Shown one piece after another: positions 19,601 to 28,626 of a DNA stretch of 64,000 nt (positions are counted from its first letter, which is position 1; each line of letters begins with the position of its first letter). The DNA is taken from positions 33,003 to 97,002 of the forward strand of contig CAJIYW010000009.1 in NCBI GenBank assembly GCA_905181765.1. Reading direction: 5' to 3'. This DNA comes from Flavobacteriales bacterium UBA6772 (GTDB taxonomy: Bacteria; Bacteroidota; Bacteroidia; Flavobacteriales; Flavobacteriaceae). The translations under genes and the position numbers were made by a program. The notes beneath the pieces are model-generated. The model was not told the DNA's origin and did not search any database. It saw only the letters and a list, made by a program, of their open reading frames with translations.

Positions 19601-20030
19601 CTGCTTTTACAAACGGAACAGACAACAACTCTTCTGATTTCTGATTGATACTTGCTAGCAATAAATCAGAATGGTCGCCCTGTTCTTTCAGTTGTAAAGT
19701 GTTTAATAATTTATCTTTTACATCAGGAAAAAACTTACCTATAATGTTTGAACACTCTTCAAGCGTTATTCTTTTTTGTAAACCAATTAGTTTAAAAACA
19801 GGTACAACAATAAAGCGCCAGAACAGGAACACTTCAACCAAAACAAATGCCAAAAACAAAAATGTTCTTGCCATGGGTTTTAACCATAAAAAATGTTCTA
19901 AAAACAGCGTGCATAATAAATAGAAAAAACCTATAGAAAAAAACAAAAGGCCTCCTCTAATTAGTTCGTTTACGTAATATTTCCGCGTAAACTGATGTAA
20001 TTTATCTGTAATCGTTTTAACTCCATTCAT
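16644..20030 (-). CDS. DUF4175 family membrane protein with long coiled coil
   Basis: This 1128-residue protein has two membrane helices near the N-terminus (about 25-80) and another near 150-170, then a large extracytoplasmic part. A Lys/Glu/Gln-rich coiled coil covers about residues 490-800, and a low-complexity Gly/Lys/Glu segment lies near 930-990. It is the Bacteroidetes DUF4175 family, whose function is unknown; an envelope role is inferred from topology. It is the first gene of the operon with ybeY and mnmG. Antisense open frames across its A-rich sequence are shadows. Confidence 0.85.
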   Translation of the reverse strand: MNGVKTITDKLHQFTRKYYVNELIRGGLLFFSIGFFYLLCTLFLEHFLWLKPMARTFLFLAFVLVEVFLFWRFIVVPVFKLIGLQKRITLEECSNIIGKFFPDVKDKLLNTLQLKEQGDHSDLLLASINQKSEELLSVPFVKAVNFSKNFKYLKYAILPVVVFLITLLSGNNDLLRKSLDRVVHHRTAYAPPAPFYFKLINKSLQVVQGSDITIHIETLGSVLPAEVKIKFEKQEYFLQNNGLGNFSFTFSNVQKPMLFFLEANKVQSKRHQLTIINTPTINNIILKLEYPFYVDKKNETIPNSGNLIVPEGTKITWGVLSNQTQEVAFIENTDRALFTKLSENNFEFTKQIKSSFTYQVTSSNQNLKDFERLQFSINVVKDNFPKIIIQSNNNESSKTPTHFFGQVSDDYGLSKLQMVYYEENNPQVQKICAIGISKANIQTFFYLFPDSLFVGKGINYELFFEVYDNDMVNGNKKAKSAVFKYREKTNEELNQELLDAQRNTINNMDRAILNQQKQQRGIEKLQEGLQKNKKFSWRDKKKVDDFLKRQKQYKEMMRLQTKKLQENLKESKEEDKTLQEKKEELQKRIDELKKNNKQQKLLDEIAKVAEKLNKEKLGKKIKQLAEQNKQQERSLERTLELVKRFYIEQKTMQIANKLNDLAEEQELLEKKDADNLEDQKEIKKGFEKIKKELNELTKDNKRLKEPMELPDVEEEKKEIDQELNKAEEGLKNKNKSSAKKNQKNSAEKMQKMSAKMQKAMLEMEGESIEENMDDMRKILENLMTFSFKQEALMNKFESISTMHPDFGKDLKKQNNIRTYFEHIDDSLYVLSMRLPKISSKIQNDLSAVHYNLEQSLENFSEGMFENGVSNQRYVMTSVNNLSDYLSTMLNNMKNASMKMGAGKKSKGFSLPDIIKKQGELSEKMKKGREKSKELARKPGKNLGEEKGEGKKGGKPGKKEEAGKNINEPNEGGLGEKGSGQNDDLDGELYEIYKQQSQLRQQLQTAIEESEEGNKKNIGQIKKVLKSMEQLENEILEKGFSARTIQKMQQLNYDLLKLDTAALEQGKENKRKATVNRNTTNKNNRKPLGFKKQFYNQIEILNRQSLPLHQNYKLKVRDYFSEPNKREND

Positions 20031-20175
20031 AAGCGATTAATAAAAATAAAGCTTTTCAAAAGACTCACAAAGAAATTAGCGGTTAAAAAAGATTGTTGTT
20101 TATATAAAAAAAAGATCGCGCTTATTTCTAACGTCTTTTTATCCCTCTGTCATTTCAATTCTCTCTTTTTAAAAC

Positions 20176-20183
20176 TATCTTTG
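20176..20183 (+). promoter_or_regulatory. Putative -7 box of gltX
   Basis: TATCTTTG fits TAnnTTTG and lies 21 bases before the gltX ATG at 20205. No TTG -33 element is visible at normal spacing. Confidence 0.45.
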
Positions 20184-20204
20184 CTTATTAAAAAAAACTA
20201 AAAA

Positions 20205-21725
20205 ATGGAATCCAATGTTCGTGTTCGTTTTGCCCCAAGTCCTACAGGGCCTTTGCATATTGGTGGTGTAAGAACCGCTTTATACAATTATCTTTTTGCT
20301 AAAAAACACAACGGTACTTTTATCTTAAGAATAGAAGATACAGACCAGTCTCGTTATGTTGCAAATGCAGAAAACTATATTACAGAAGCTTTAGAATGGT
20401 GTAACATTCCGTTTGATGAGGGTCCGGGAAAAAATGAAAAATTTGGACCATACAGACAATCTGAACGAAAAAACATATACAAAGAATATGCTGACCTTTT
20501 AATTAAAACAGGATGGGCGTATTACGCCTTTGATACTTCGGAACAGTTAGATGCGCACAGAAAAGGGCATGAAGCGGAAGGAAAAACCTTTATTTATAAT
20601 TGGCACAACAGAGAAAAAGGACGCTTAGTAAACTCTTTAATTTTAACAAATGAAGAGATTCAAAACAGAATTAATGCAGGTGATAATTATGTAATTCGTT
20701 TTAAAACACCACAAGATGAAATTTTACGAATGGAAGATGAAATTCGTGGAAAAATTACAATAGACACCAACACTTTAGATGATAAAATTTTATTTAAAGG
20801 AGACGGTATGCCAACCTACCACTTAGCAAATATTGTAGATGACCATTTAATGGAAATTAGCCACGTAATTCGAGGTGAAGAGTGGTTGCCATCAATGCCT
20901 TTACATATTTTATTATATAGAGCGTTTGGCTGGAGTGCTCCAAAATTTGCACATTTACCACTAATTTTAAAACCTGTAGGAAAAGGAAAATTAAGCAAAA
21001 GAGATGGTGATAAGTTAGGGTTTCCTGTGTTTCCGTTAGAATACAAGAATGAAGCTTCTGGTGATGTTTCTAGGGGTTATAAAGAAGATGGTTATTTTGC
21101 AGATGGTTTTATAAATATGCTCGCTTTCTTAGGGTGGAACCCAGGAACCGAACAAGAAATTTTCTCTTTACAAGAACTAATAAAGGATTTTGATTTAAGT
21201 CGTGTTAGTAAATCTGGTGCAAAGTTTAATCCAGATAAAGCGTGTTGGTTTAATCAGCAATACATGCAAAGTAAAGACAATGTTGAATTAACAGATTTAT
21301 ACACTCCTGTTTTAAAAGAAAAGGGTGTTTTAAAAGATCAGGAATATGTTTTAAAAGTGGTTTCTTTTATAAAAGAAAGAGCTGTTTTTGTAACCGATTT
21401 TTGGGAATTATCTAGTTTCTTCTTTGAAGCTCCAATAGAGTTTGATGTAAAAGCGTCCAAGAAAAACTGGAAAGAAGGAACCTCTGAATTAATGACGGCG
21501 GTTGCATTATTCATTTCTAATATTGAAGATTTTTCATCAGAAAATACAGAAAAAGAAATTAAAGAATGGATTACGAATAAAGAAATTGGGTTTGGTAAAG
21601 TAATGCAACCACTGCGATTAAGCTTAGTTGGTAAATTAGCTGGGCCACATTTGTTTGATATTATAGCAATGATCGGGAAAAAAGAAACAGTTAAAAGAAT
21701 TGAAAACGCAATTAATAAGTTATGA
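20205..21725 (+). CDS. gltX: Glutamate--tRNA ligase
   Basis: This class I aminoacyl-tRNA synthetase has 506 residues. The HIGH-type motif is 'PTGPLHIGGVRTALYN' (about residues 11-26) and the KMSKS-type motif is 'KGKLSKRDGDKLG' (about residue 263). The C-terminal anticodon-binding domain is complete. In organisms without GlnRS the enzyme also charges tRNA-Gln; that cannot be decided here. It is a single transcription unit followed by a hairpin terminator. Confidence 0.97.
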   Translation: MESNVRVRFAPSPTGPLHIGGVRTALYNYLFAKKHNGTFILRIEDTDQSRYVANAENYITEALEWCNIPFDEGPGKNEKFGPYRQSERKNIYKEYADLLIKTGWAYYAFDTSEQLDAHRKGHEAEGKTFIYNWHNREKGRLVNSLILTNEEIQNRINAGDNYVIRFKTPQDEILRMEDEIRGKITIDTNTLDDKILFKGDGMPTYHLANIVDDHLMEISHVIRGEEWLPSMPLHILLYRAFGWSAPKFAHLPLILKPVGKGKLSKRDGDKLGFPVFPLEYKNEASGDVSRGYKEDGYFADGFINMLAFLGWNPGTEQEIFSLQELIKDFDLSRVSKSGAKFNPDKACWFNQQYMQSKDNVELTDLYTPVLKEKGVLKDQEYVLKVVSFIKERAVFVTDFWELSSFFFEAPIEFDVKASKKNWKEGTSELMTAVALFISNIEDFSSENTEKEIKEWITNKEIGFGKVMQPLRLSLVGKLAGPHLFDIIAMIGKKETVKRIENAINKL

Positions 21726-21740
21726 TATTTTCTTCATGTA

Positions 21741-21773
21741 AATAAAAAACTTAATATTATTGAGTTTTTTATT
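21741..21773 (+). terminator. Terminator after gltX
   Basis: A 15-base stem (21741-21755 with 21759-21773, one G-T pair) around a three-base loop has a T run in its 3' arm. It starts 15 bases after the gltX stop. Confidence 0.7.
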
Positions 21774-21871
21774 GCTTTAAACGTAACATTTATAAAAATC
21801 TGCGTCTTATAATTGATTATAAAATTCAGTACCTTTACTTATATATATTACTAATTTCAAAAAAAACAGCT

Positions 21872-22795
21872 ATGCCTACACTTCCATTGATTATTATCGT
21901 CTTACTTGGCCTTATTCTTTTTGCTTCGTTATTTACCGTAAAACAACAAACTGCAGCAATTTTAGAGCGTTTCGGAAAGTTTAACATTATTAGACCTTCT
22001 GGTTTACATTTTAAAATACCCGTAATAGATAAAGTTGCAGGAAGGTTAAGTTTAAAAATTCAACAATTAGATGTTATTATTGAGACAAAAACCTTAGATG
22101 ATGTTTTTGTAAAACTAAAAGTATCTGTACAATACAAGGTGCTTGCAGATAAAGTATATGACGCATTTTATAAATTAGACTATCCGCATGACCAAATAAC
22201 CTCTTATGTATTTGATGTTGTAAGAGCAGAGGTGCCTAAAATGAAATTAGATGATGTTTTTGTAAAAAAAGATGACATTGCGCTGGCTGTAAAAGCAGAA
22301 CTAAACGATGCTATGATAAATTATGGATTTGATATTATTAGAACTTTAGTAACAGATATTGATCCAGATCCTCAAGTAAAAATAGCAATGAATAGAATTA
22401 ATGCTTCTGAAAGAGAAAAAGTTGCAGCACAATACGAAGGAGATGCTCAACGTATCTTAATTGTAGAGCGCGCGAAAGCAGAGGCAGAAAGCAAGCGCTT
22501 ACAGGGACAAGGTATTGCAGATCAAAGACGTGAAATTGCTCGTGGTTTAGAGGAGTCTGTAGATGTATTAAATAGAGTGGGTATTAATAGCCAAGAAGCA
22601 TCAGCTTTAATTGTTGTGACTCAGCATTATGACACTTTACAGTCAATTGGCAGTGAGACAAATAGTAATTTAATTTTATTACCAAACTCACCCCAAGCAG
22701 GTAGTACTATGTTAAATGACATGGTAGCTAGTTTTACCGCAAGCAACCAAATTGGTGAAGCAATGAAAAATCAAAATAATAAAGAAACAAAATAA
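21872..22795 (+). CDS. SPFH/Band 7 domain membrane protein (stomatin/QmcA-like)
   Basis: This 307-residue protein has one N-terminal membrane helix (about residues 3-22), then 'KQQTAAILERFGKFN', the canonical SPFH start. A long Ala/Glu/Arg helix, 'EREKVAAQYEGDAQ...VERAKAEAESKRLQGQGIA', follows. Stomatin-like proteins form large membrane rings that scaffold or regulate proteases and channels. No NfeD partner gene is next to it. Confidence 0.9.
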   Translation: MPTLPLIIIVLLGLILFASLFTVKQQTAAILERFGKFNIIRPSGLHFKIPVIDKVAGRLSLKIQQLDVIIETKTLDDVFVKLKVSVQYKVLADKVYDAFYKLDYPHDQITSYVFDVVRAEVPKMKLDDVFVKKDDIALAVKAELNDAMINYGFDIIRTLVTDIDPDPQVKIAMNRINASEREKVAAQYEGDAQRILIVERAKAEAESKRLQGQGIADQRREIARGLEESVDVLNRVGINSQEASALIVVTQHYDTLQSIGSETNSNLILLPNSPQAGSTMLNDMVASFTASNQIGEAMKNQNNKETK

Positions 22796-22808
22796 AGCAT
22801 TTAGTATT

Positions 22809-22844
22809 AACAAAAAAAGCATACTATTAGTAGCTTTTTTTGTT
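22809..22844 (+). terminator. Terminator after the SPFH gene
   Basis: A 12-base perfect stem, AACAAAAAAAGC (22809-22820) with GCTTTTTTTGTT (22833-22844). Its A-run and T-run arms would work in both directions between the convergent SPFH and tatA genes. Confidence 0.75.
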
Positions 22845-22924
22845 TCTACACTCAACTTATTTTTAACGTCTCTAGTATAAAAAGCTAATCGATGTTTTTA
22901 TTATATTTTATTTAAAAGTAAATT

Positions 22925-23116
22925 TTACTTCTTTTCTTCTATTTTTTCTTCTGGTTCGTCCTCTTTAGCAGCATTTTTAAACTCTTTAATTCCACCACCT
23001 AAACCCTTCATTAATTCTGGTATCTTTTTACCGCCAAAAAAAAGTAAAGCCACTACAATAATAACAGCTATTTGTACACCACTTACCATTCCAAAAAATA
23101 TAGAGAAACTATGCAT
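22925..23116 (-). CDS. tatA: Second, shorter TatA/E-like translocase protein
   Basis: This 63-residue protein has a membrane helix '[20 protein letters not shown]' region and then '[20 protein letters not shown]', followed by a short acidic/Lys tail. It has the F-G-G-K-K-I-P-E signature of classic TatA and is nearer to textbook TatA than the 8975 gene. The likely start is the Met at 23116; an internal Met nine residues in is possible. Confidence 0.92.
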   Translation of the reverse strand: MHSFSIFFGMVSGVQIAVIIVVALLFFGGKKIPELMKGLGGGIKEFKNAAKEDEPEEKIEEKK

Positions 23117-23178
23117 CTTTTTTAATTTTATTAATTACAAATATACAAAAACTTTTATTTTGAACCTTGCTAATTCTT

Positions 23179-23870
23179 CTATTCATTTCTTTTTTCTATA
23201 ATACCCCCTATTACCTTTTTATCCTTTACAACCTTAGGGTTTCCTTTATAAAAAATAGCACCACCAAAACTAACTTTAGCGTTTAATGCTTCTCCAGCCA
23301 TTACTTCTGCCCTTGCTCCTGTTCCTGCTTTCACAGTAGAATTACCTATAGCGCTTAAATTAAAACCATGATAAACTCCATATAAATCTACATCTACTTC
23401 TTGATTTTTAGCCGTTCCAGAAACTTTAATAATACCACCAGAGGAAGCTCTAATTGTTAAATATTTAGTTGTAGTTGTAATATTAATAAACGCCCTTTCT
23501 TGTGCGTTTAACTCAATGTTGTCTTGATTAAAATCCTTCGCAGTAATTGTTGTCCCTTGATTCGCATCAATAATATTAATGTTTTTACTATAAAAAAGTT
23601 TAATTTTAACCTCTCCATCTGCAATGTTTTCTGAGGGTTTTAAAGAAAAAGGTAAAGATAGTTTTAATGTATTATTTACATTTTTAATTTTCACTTTTTC
23701 TGACTTCTCTCCAATAATTTCTATCCGCTGTTCCTTAGATTTAATTAACTCTACTCAATACCGTTGTAAACTTTAATAATATTAAAATCACCTAAACTTT
23801 TAGTTACGGTTGTTTGTGCAGTTGTTATTAAGCTAATAAACAAAGCATAAATAAAAATTTTCTTTTTCAT
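23179..23870 (-). pseudogene. DUF2807 (GIN-domain) secreted protein, frameshifted after the N-terminus
   Basis: The ATG at 23870 opens a signal peptide 'KKKIFIYALFISLITTAQ' and 'SLGDFNIIKVYNGI', then stops. The mature part continues in another frame from about 23755 as 'VELIKSKEQRIEIIGEKSEK' and on to the end at 23179. Adding one base near 23756 (giving Gly-Ile-Asp/Glu-Val-Glu-Leu) restores a DUF2807 protein of about 230 residues with a right-handed beta-helix-like auto-transporter head domain. Its function is unknown; it is predicted periplasmic or at the outer membrane. The simple repair makes a sequencing error plausible. Confidence 0.75.
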
Positions 23871-23904
23871 TTTTAATTTTTTTACGTGATAAATTTAATA
23901 AAAA

Positions 23905-26123
23905 TTAATCTTCTACAAGATTAAAATCTAAATGTTTACGCTCTAAATCTGCTTTTTTACTTGAATCTTAACCTCATCACCTAATTGATACATATTTTTT
24001 GAAGATTGTCCAATAATCGCGTGTTGCTTATCATCAAAAATATAAAAATCACTTTTTATATCTCTAATCCTTACCATACCCTCGCATTTATTAGAAGAAA
24101 TTTCTACATAAATTCCCCACTCTGTAGTTCCAGTTATTACGCCATCAAAAATTTCGTTTTTATGATCTTGCATATACTTTACTTGCATGTACTTAATAGA
24201 AGATCTTTCTGCTTTAGAGGCTAATTCTTCTCTATTTGAGGAGTGTTTACATTTTTCTTCAAACTTATCTGATTTTGGTGTGTCTCCACCATCTAAATAG
24301 TGTTGTAGTAATCTATGTGTCATTACATCTGGATAACGTCTAATAGGTGATGTAAAATGACTGTAATAATCAAATGCTAAGCCATAATGACCTATATTCT
24401 GAGTTGTATACACCGCTTTTGACATTGTTCTTATTGTTAAGGTTTCAATCATGTTAGATTCTGCCTTACCGTGCACATCACTTAAAAGTTGATTTAAAGA
24501 TTCTGACGTAGTTTCTTTAGTATCTGTATTTATTTTATAACCAAACTTACGAACCATATTTTGTAAAGAAGCTAGTTTTTCGTCATTTGGCTCATCATGT
24601 ACTCTATAAATAAACGTTCTGTTTGTTGCTTTTCCTTTAGAAAAACCAATATATTCAGCAACCTTTCTATTTGCTAATAACATAAATTCTTCAATTAATT
24701 TATTAGCATCTTTAGATTCTTTAAAGAAAACCCCTACTGGATTCGCTTTTTCATCTAAATTAAACTTCACCTCTACCCTATCAAAAGAGATTGCACCTTG
24801 TTTCATTCTTTTTTTACGAAGAATTTTTGCTAATTCATCTAACTTTAAGGTAGCTTCTACAACTTCTTTAGTTACTTCATAAGCCTTATCTGTAATAGAA
24901 ATAGCTTCAGGCATTTTATATGGTTGTATTGTATCCGATATTTCACAGTTTTCTATAATAGATTGTGCTTCTTCATAAGCAAAACGTTGATCTGAATAGG
25001 TTACTGTTCTACCAAACCATTCTTTAATAATTTCTGCTTTTTTATTAATTTCAAAAACTGCAGAAAAAGTTAATTTTTCTTCATGTGGTCTTAAAGAACA
25101 AACACCATTACTTAACATTTCTGGTAACATTGGTACTACTCTATCTACTAAATAAACAGAGGTTGCTCTTTTATATGCTTCGTCATCTAAAATAGTTTTT
25201 GGTTCTAAATAATGCGAAACATCTGCAATATGAATACCTACTTCATAATTACCGTTTTCTAATTTTGTAAATGACAAAGCATCATCAAAATCCTTTGCAT
25301 CTTTAGGGTCTATTGTAAAAGTTAAATCTTTACGCATATCTCTACGTTTAGAAATTTCTTCTTTTGTAATTTCTATCGATAAATTTTCTGCTTCTTTTTC
25401 TACTTCTAATTCAAACTCATAAGGCAAATCGTATTCTAATAAAATAGAATGCATTTCTGTATTATGATCTCCTGGTTTTCCTAAAACTGTTGTAATTTTT
25501 CCAAATGGGTTTTTAGAGTTTTTAGGCCAATCTATAATTTTAGCTTGTACTTTATCACCGTGTTCTGCCCCATTCATTTTATTTTCTGAAATAAAAATAT
25601 CTGCGTACATTTTGTTATTATCCGGCACTACAAAACCAAAATTTTTATTTTTTTGTAAAACACCAACAAACTCAGTTTTTGCACGTTCTAAAATTTCCAC
25701 AACATCTGCTTCCATTTTCTTACCACTTCTAATTTTATAAACGTATGCTTTTACAGTATCTTGATGTAAACCTTTTCCTAAATTATTATTAGGTATAAAA
25801 ATATCATCTTCGTAATCATCCGATATAAAATAACCATTTCCATTAGACGTAATATCTAAAGTACCTATAGAATATTTTCTATCTGCATTAATTTTAAATT
25901 TACCTCTTTCTACTTCTAAAACTTTTTTAGTGGCCGTTAATTCAGCTAACTTCTGAATTATTTGATTTTTACCATCAGTATCAGAAATTTTTAATTTTGC
26001 CGCAACCTGTTTATAATTATAAGATTTTGAACTGTCTTCGTTTAATATTCTAAATATATTTTTAGTAATATCTTTTACAACATTACCTTTCTTTTTATAT
26101 ATTTTTTTCTTCTTTTTTGTCAT
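23905..26123 (-). CDS. rnr: Ribonuclease R (apparent frameshift in the last 20 codons)
   Basis: This 3'-5' exoribonuclease degrades structured RNA. There are cold-shock domains (about residues 70-220), an RNB catalytic domain with 'TIDPKDAKDFDDALS' (metal-binding Asp cluster, about residue 270), and a C-terminal S1 domain with 'EWGIYVEISSNKCEGMVR'. The open frame ends at 23943 after 'VKIQVKKQI'. The next frame reads 'KADLERKHLDFNLVED' to a stop at 23905, the usual Bacteroidetes end. Adding one A to the A6 run near 23956 joins them. The truncated form would still hold all catalytic parts. Confidence 0.92.
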
Positions 26124-26265
26124 CTATACTATATTATTTATGCGTTAATTTAAAGTTTTTATTAAACTAACCTATTTTGCAAATTACAACTATTGAGTAT
26201 ATTTTATATTAAAATACTGTTATCAATCTATTTTGTAATTTACCACATTATTAATCTTACTTTTT

Positions 26266-27192
26266 ATGTCTTATATTGATAATACCAATACTAACTCTTG
26301 GTTTATAATTGCAAACCCTACTTCTGGAAATCGGAATTTTTCTAAACTATGGAAGGAAATTCAACAATTACTAAAAAACAAGAATTTAGACTATTCTTTT
26401 GCCTTTACTCAGTTTTCTAAACATGAAATAGCATTGGTACAAAACGCTATTAAAATTGGTTTTAGAAACATTATTTCTGTTGGTGGAGATGGAACACTAC
26501 ATCATGTAGTTAACGGAATAATGACGCAAAGGTATGTAAAAACTTCTGATATAACTATTAGTGTAATTCCTTTAGGAACTGGTAACGATTGGATTAAAAC
26601 GTATAACATACCTACAAGTATTAAAGGAGCTATAGAAATTATTTATAAAAAGAATATAATTACACAAGATATTGGTGTTTTAAAAACAGAAAATACTATT
26701 ACTTACTTTAATAACGTGGCTGGTTTAGGTTACGATGGTTATGTTGTAAGTAAATTAAAATCTTTAAAAAAATTTGGCGGTATTTCTTATTTAATAGCGG
26801 GATTTTATGGAATGTTATTTTATAAAAAATCTAATTTTAAGATTATAATTAATAACAAAATTATAGAAACAGATTGTTTAATGACTGTTTTTGGAATTTG
26901 TAAATACTCTGGTGGTGGAATGCAGTTTACTGAAAAAATAGATACTTCTAGTGGTTTATTAAATATTACGATTGTTAAAAATTTTACCTTTTTAAATCTT
27001 ATTATAAATCTTCCTAAATTATATTCTGGTAAAATTGTAAACCATAAAAAAGTAAGCACTTATAAAACCAATGAAATTACTATAATTCCTAAAAATTCAA
27101 AACCATTTATACAGGCAGATGGAGAATTGATTGGTGTTGGAAATGTAAACGTAACAATCATAAAAAAAGCAATACAATTTGTAATACGTTAG
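26266..27192 (+). CDS. Diacylglycerol/lipid kinase family protein
   Basis: This 308-residue protein has the DAGK catalytic motif 'ISVGGDGTLHHVVNGIM' (about residues 65-81) and 'IPLGTGNDWIKTY' (about 103-115), as in YegS/DgkB-type kinases. These soluble enzymes phosphorylate diacylglycerol or related lipids. The N-terminal 'FIIANPTSGNRN' is the usual start. It is divergent from rnr and its end borders the long AT-rich gap. Confidence 0.9.
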   Translation: MSYIDNTNTNSWFIIANPTSGNRNFSKLWKEIQQLLKNKNLDYSFAFTQFSKHEIALVQNAIKIGFRNIISVGGDGTLHHVVNGIMTQRYVKTSDITISVIPLGTGNDWIKTYNIPTSIKGAIEIIYKKNIITQDIGVLKTENTITYFNNVAGLGYDGYVVSKLKSLKKFGGISYLIAGFYGMLFYKKSNFKIIINNKIIETDCLMTVFGICKYSGGGMQFTEKIDTSSGLLNITIVKNFTFLNLIINLPKLYSGKIVNHKKVSTYKTNEITIIPKNSKPFIQADGELIGVGNVNVTIIKKAIQFVIR

Positions 27193-27648
27193 TTTTCTTT
27201 AAAAGTCTTTTTTTCTTTTTTCTACACTTATGAACATTCTATATAATATTATTTATTTCTTTTATTAAATTTTAAAAAACAATGGTGTTTATAATAGTGT
27301 GTGAATAGCTACTATAATTTTTTTAGTTTTTATTTTAATATATGAGTTATTAAAAAACATCTACATTTTATTAAGTATTTAAAACCTTATAAATCAATAT
27401 TAAAATAGAGTTGTTAACAATAGTTATAAACAGCTATGAACTTATTTTTATCAATAACTAAAATTTTTTAATTGTAAATAAAACGTAAAATTAATGTTTA
27501 TAAACTTTTATCAAATACTCATAAAAAAAGTTGTGTATGTGATAAGCCTTGCTGTATTGTAATAAAAATAGAAATATCCAAATAAACTTATTCCTTTTTC
27601 ATTACAACTTCTTAACATTCTCTTAAAATACTAAAAACTTAATAATGA

Positions 27649-27691
27649 AACAGTTATTAAAAATATATAAATTTTTATTTTAATAACTGTT
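27649..27691. repeat. 14-base perfect inverted repeat upstream of rpiB
   Basis: AACAGTTATTAAAA (27649-27662) and TTTTAATAACTGTT (27678-27691) are perfect inverted copies with a 15-base spacer. The right arm overlaps the -33 element of the rpiB promoter and one DnaA-box-like 9-mer. It could be an operator, a cruciform or part of an origin. Confidence 0.6.
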
Positions 27692-27717
27692 GATAACCGT
27701 TAGTTTCTGTATTTTTG
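27690..27717 (+). promoter_or_regulatory. rpiB promoter
   Basis: TTG (27690-27692), 17 bases, then TATTTTTG (27710-27717): a full match to the Bacteroidetes TTG-N17-TAnnTTTG promoter. It lies 31 bases before the ATG at 27749. Confidence 0.7.
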
Positions 27718-27748
27718 TTGTATTCAACTCAACTAAAATCAACCTATT

Positions 27749-28177
27749 ATGACAATTGCAATTGGTAATGACCACGCAGGAACAGAATACAAGTTTGAAA
27801 TTATAAAACATTTAGAAACTAAAGGACATTTAGTATTAAATTTTGGAACAGATACAAATAATTCTATGGATTATCCAGACGCTATTCATCCAACAGCAAA
27901 TGCTGTAGAAAACGGTAAAGCTGTTTTAGGTATTATTTTATGTGGAAGTGGGAATGGGGCACAAATGACCGCAAATAAACATCAAGGTATAAGAGCTGCA
28001 CTTTGTTGGAATAATGAATTAGTTGCGCTTACAAGACAACATAACAATGCAAATATTCTTACAATTCCTGCACGTTTTGTTTCTTTACAACAAGCTATTG
28101 GTTTTGTAGATGTTTTTCTTAACACAGAGTTTGAAGGAGGAAGACATGGAACTAGAGTTGATAAAATTTCTTGTTAA
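27749..28177 (+). CDS. rpiB: RpiB/LacA/LacB family sugar-phosphate isomerase
   Basis: This 142-residue protein most likely interconverts ribose 5-phosphate and ribulose 5-phosphate in the pentose phosphate pathway. 'AIGNDHAGTEYK' binds the sugar phosphate, and the catalytic Cys lies in 'GIILCGSGNGAQMTANKH' (about residues 63-80). The C-terminal 'FEGGRHGTRVDKI' is the family ending. The GNAT gene follows 6 bases later. Confidence 0.92.
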   Translation: MTIAIGNDHAGTEYKFEIIKHLETKGHLVLNFGTDTNNSMDYPDAIHPTANAVENGKAVLGIILCGSGNGAQMTANKHQGIRAALCWNNELVALTRQHNNANILTIPARFVSLQQAIGFVDVFLNTEFEGGRHGTRVDKISC

Positions 28178-28183
28178 TATTGT

Positions 28184-28624
28184 ATGAATTTTATAGCAAA
28201 ATATTTTTCAGAATTAAATACTACAGAATTGTATGAAATATTACAGTTAAGATCTGAGGTCTTTGTAGTAGAGCAAGATTGTGTATATCAAGACATCGAT
28301 TTTAAAGACCAAAAATCTTTACATATTATTGGATATAAAAAAAATAAAATTGTAGCATACACACGTATTTTTAAACCAGGCGATTATTTTGATAACGCTA
28401 GTATTGGTAGAGTATTAGTAGTAGCTTCTGAAAGGAAATATGGTTTTGGACATGAATTAATGAAAGCCTCGATAACAGCAATAAAAAAGCACTTTAAAGT
28501 TACAAAAATTACTGTATCTGCTCAAAAATATTTAAAAAAATTCTACGAAACACATCTATTTACTCAAATAGGTGAAGAGTATTTAGAAGACGGAATTCCA
28601 CACATCAGAATGGATAGTGTATAA
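28184..28624 (+). CDS. ElaA-like GNAT family N-acetyltransferase
   Basis: This 146-residue protein has the ElaA-type start 'LYEILQLRSEVFVVEQDCVY' and the acetyl-CoA loop region 'IGRVLVVASERKYGFGHELM' (about residues 83-102). The substrate is unknown. It is cotranscribed with rpiB at a spacing of 6 bases and converges on the pseudouridine synthase gene with a gap of only 2 bases. Confidence 0.85.
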   Translation: MNFIAKYFSELNTTELYEILQLRSEVFVVEQDCVYQDIDFKDQKSLHIIGYKKNKIVAYTRIFKPGDYFDNASIGRVLVVASERKYGFGHELMKASITAIKKHFKVTKITVSAQKYLKKFYETHLFTQIGEEYLEDGIPHIRMDSV

Positions 28625-28626
28625 CT

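Larger units (their letters stand above)
27193..27748. other. oriC (candidate): Gene-free AT-rich region, candidate replication origin
   Basis: This 556-base stretch has no credible gene on either strand and is far more AT-rich than its neighbours. It holds five copies of TTATNAACA: TTATGAACA at 27228-27236 (+), TTATAAACA at 27424-27432 (+), and on the minus strand at 27286-27294, 27495-27503 and 27688-27696. This is the DnaA box TTATNCACA with one substitution. A TTGTTAACAA palindrome lies at 27411-27420. A simple regulatory region for rpiB cannot account for its length. The origin call is inference; see findings. Confidence 0.4.
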
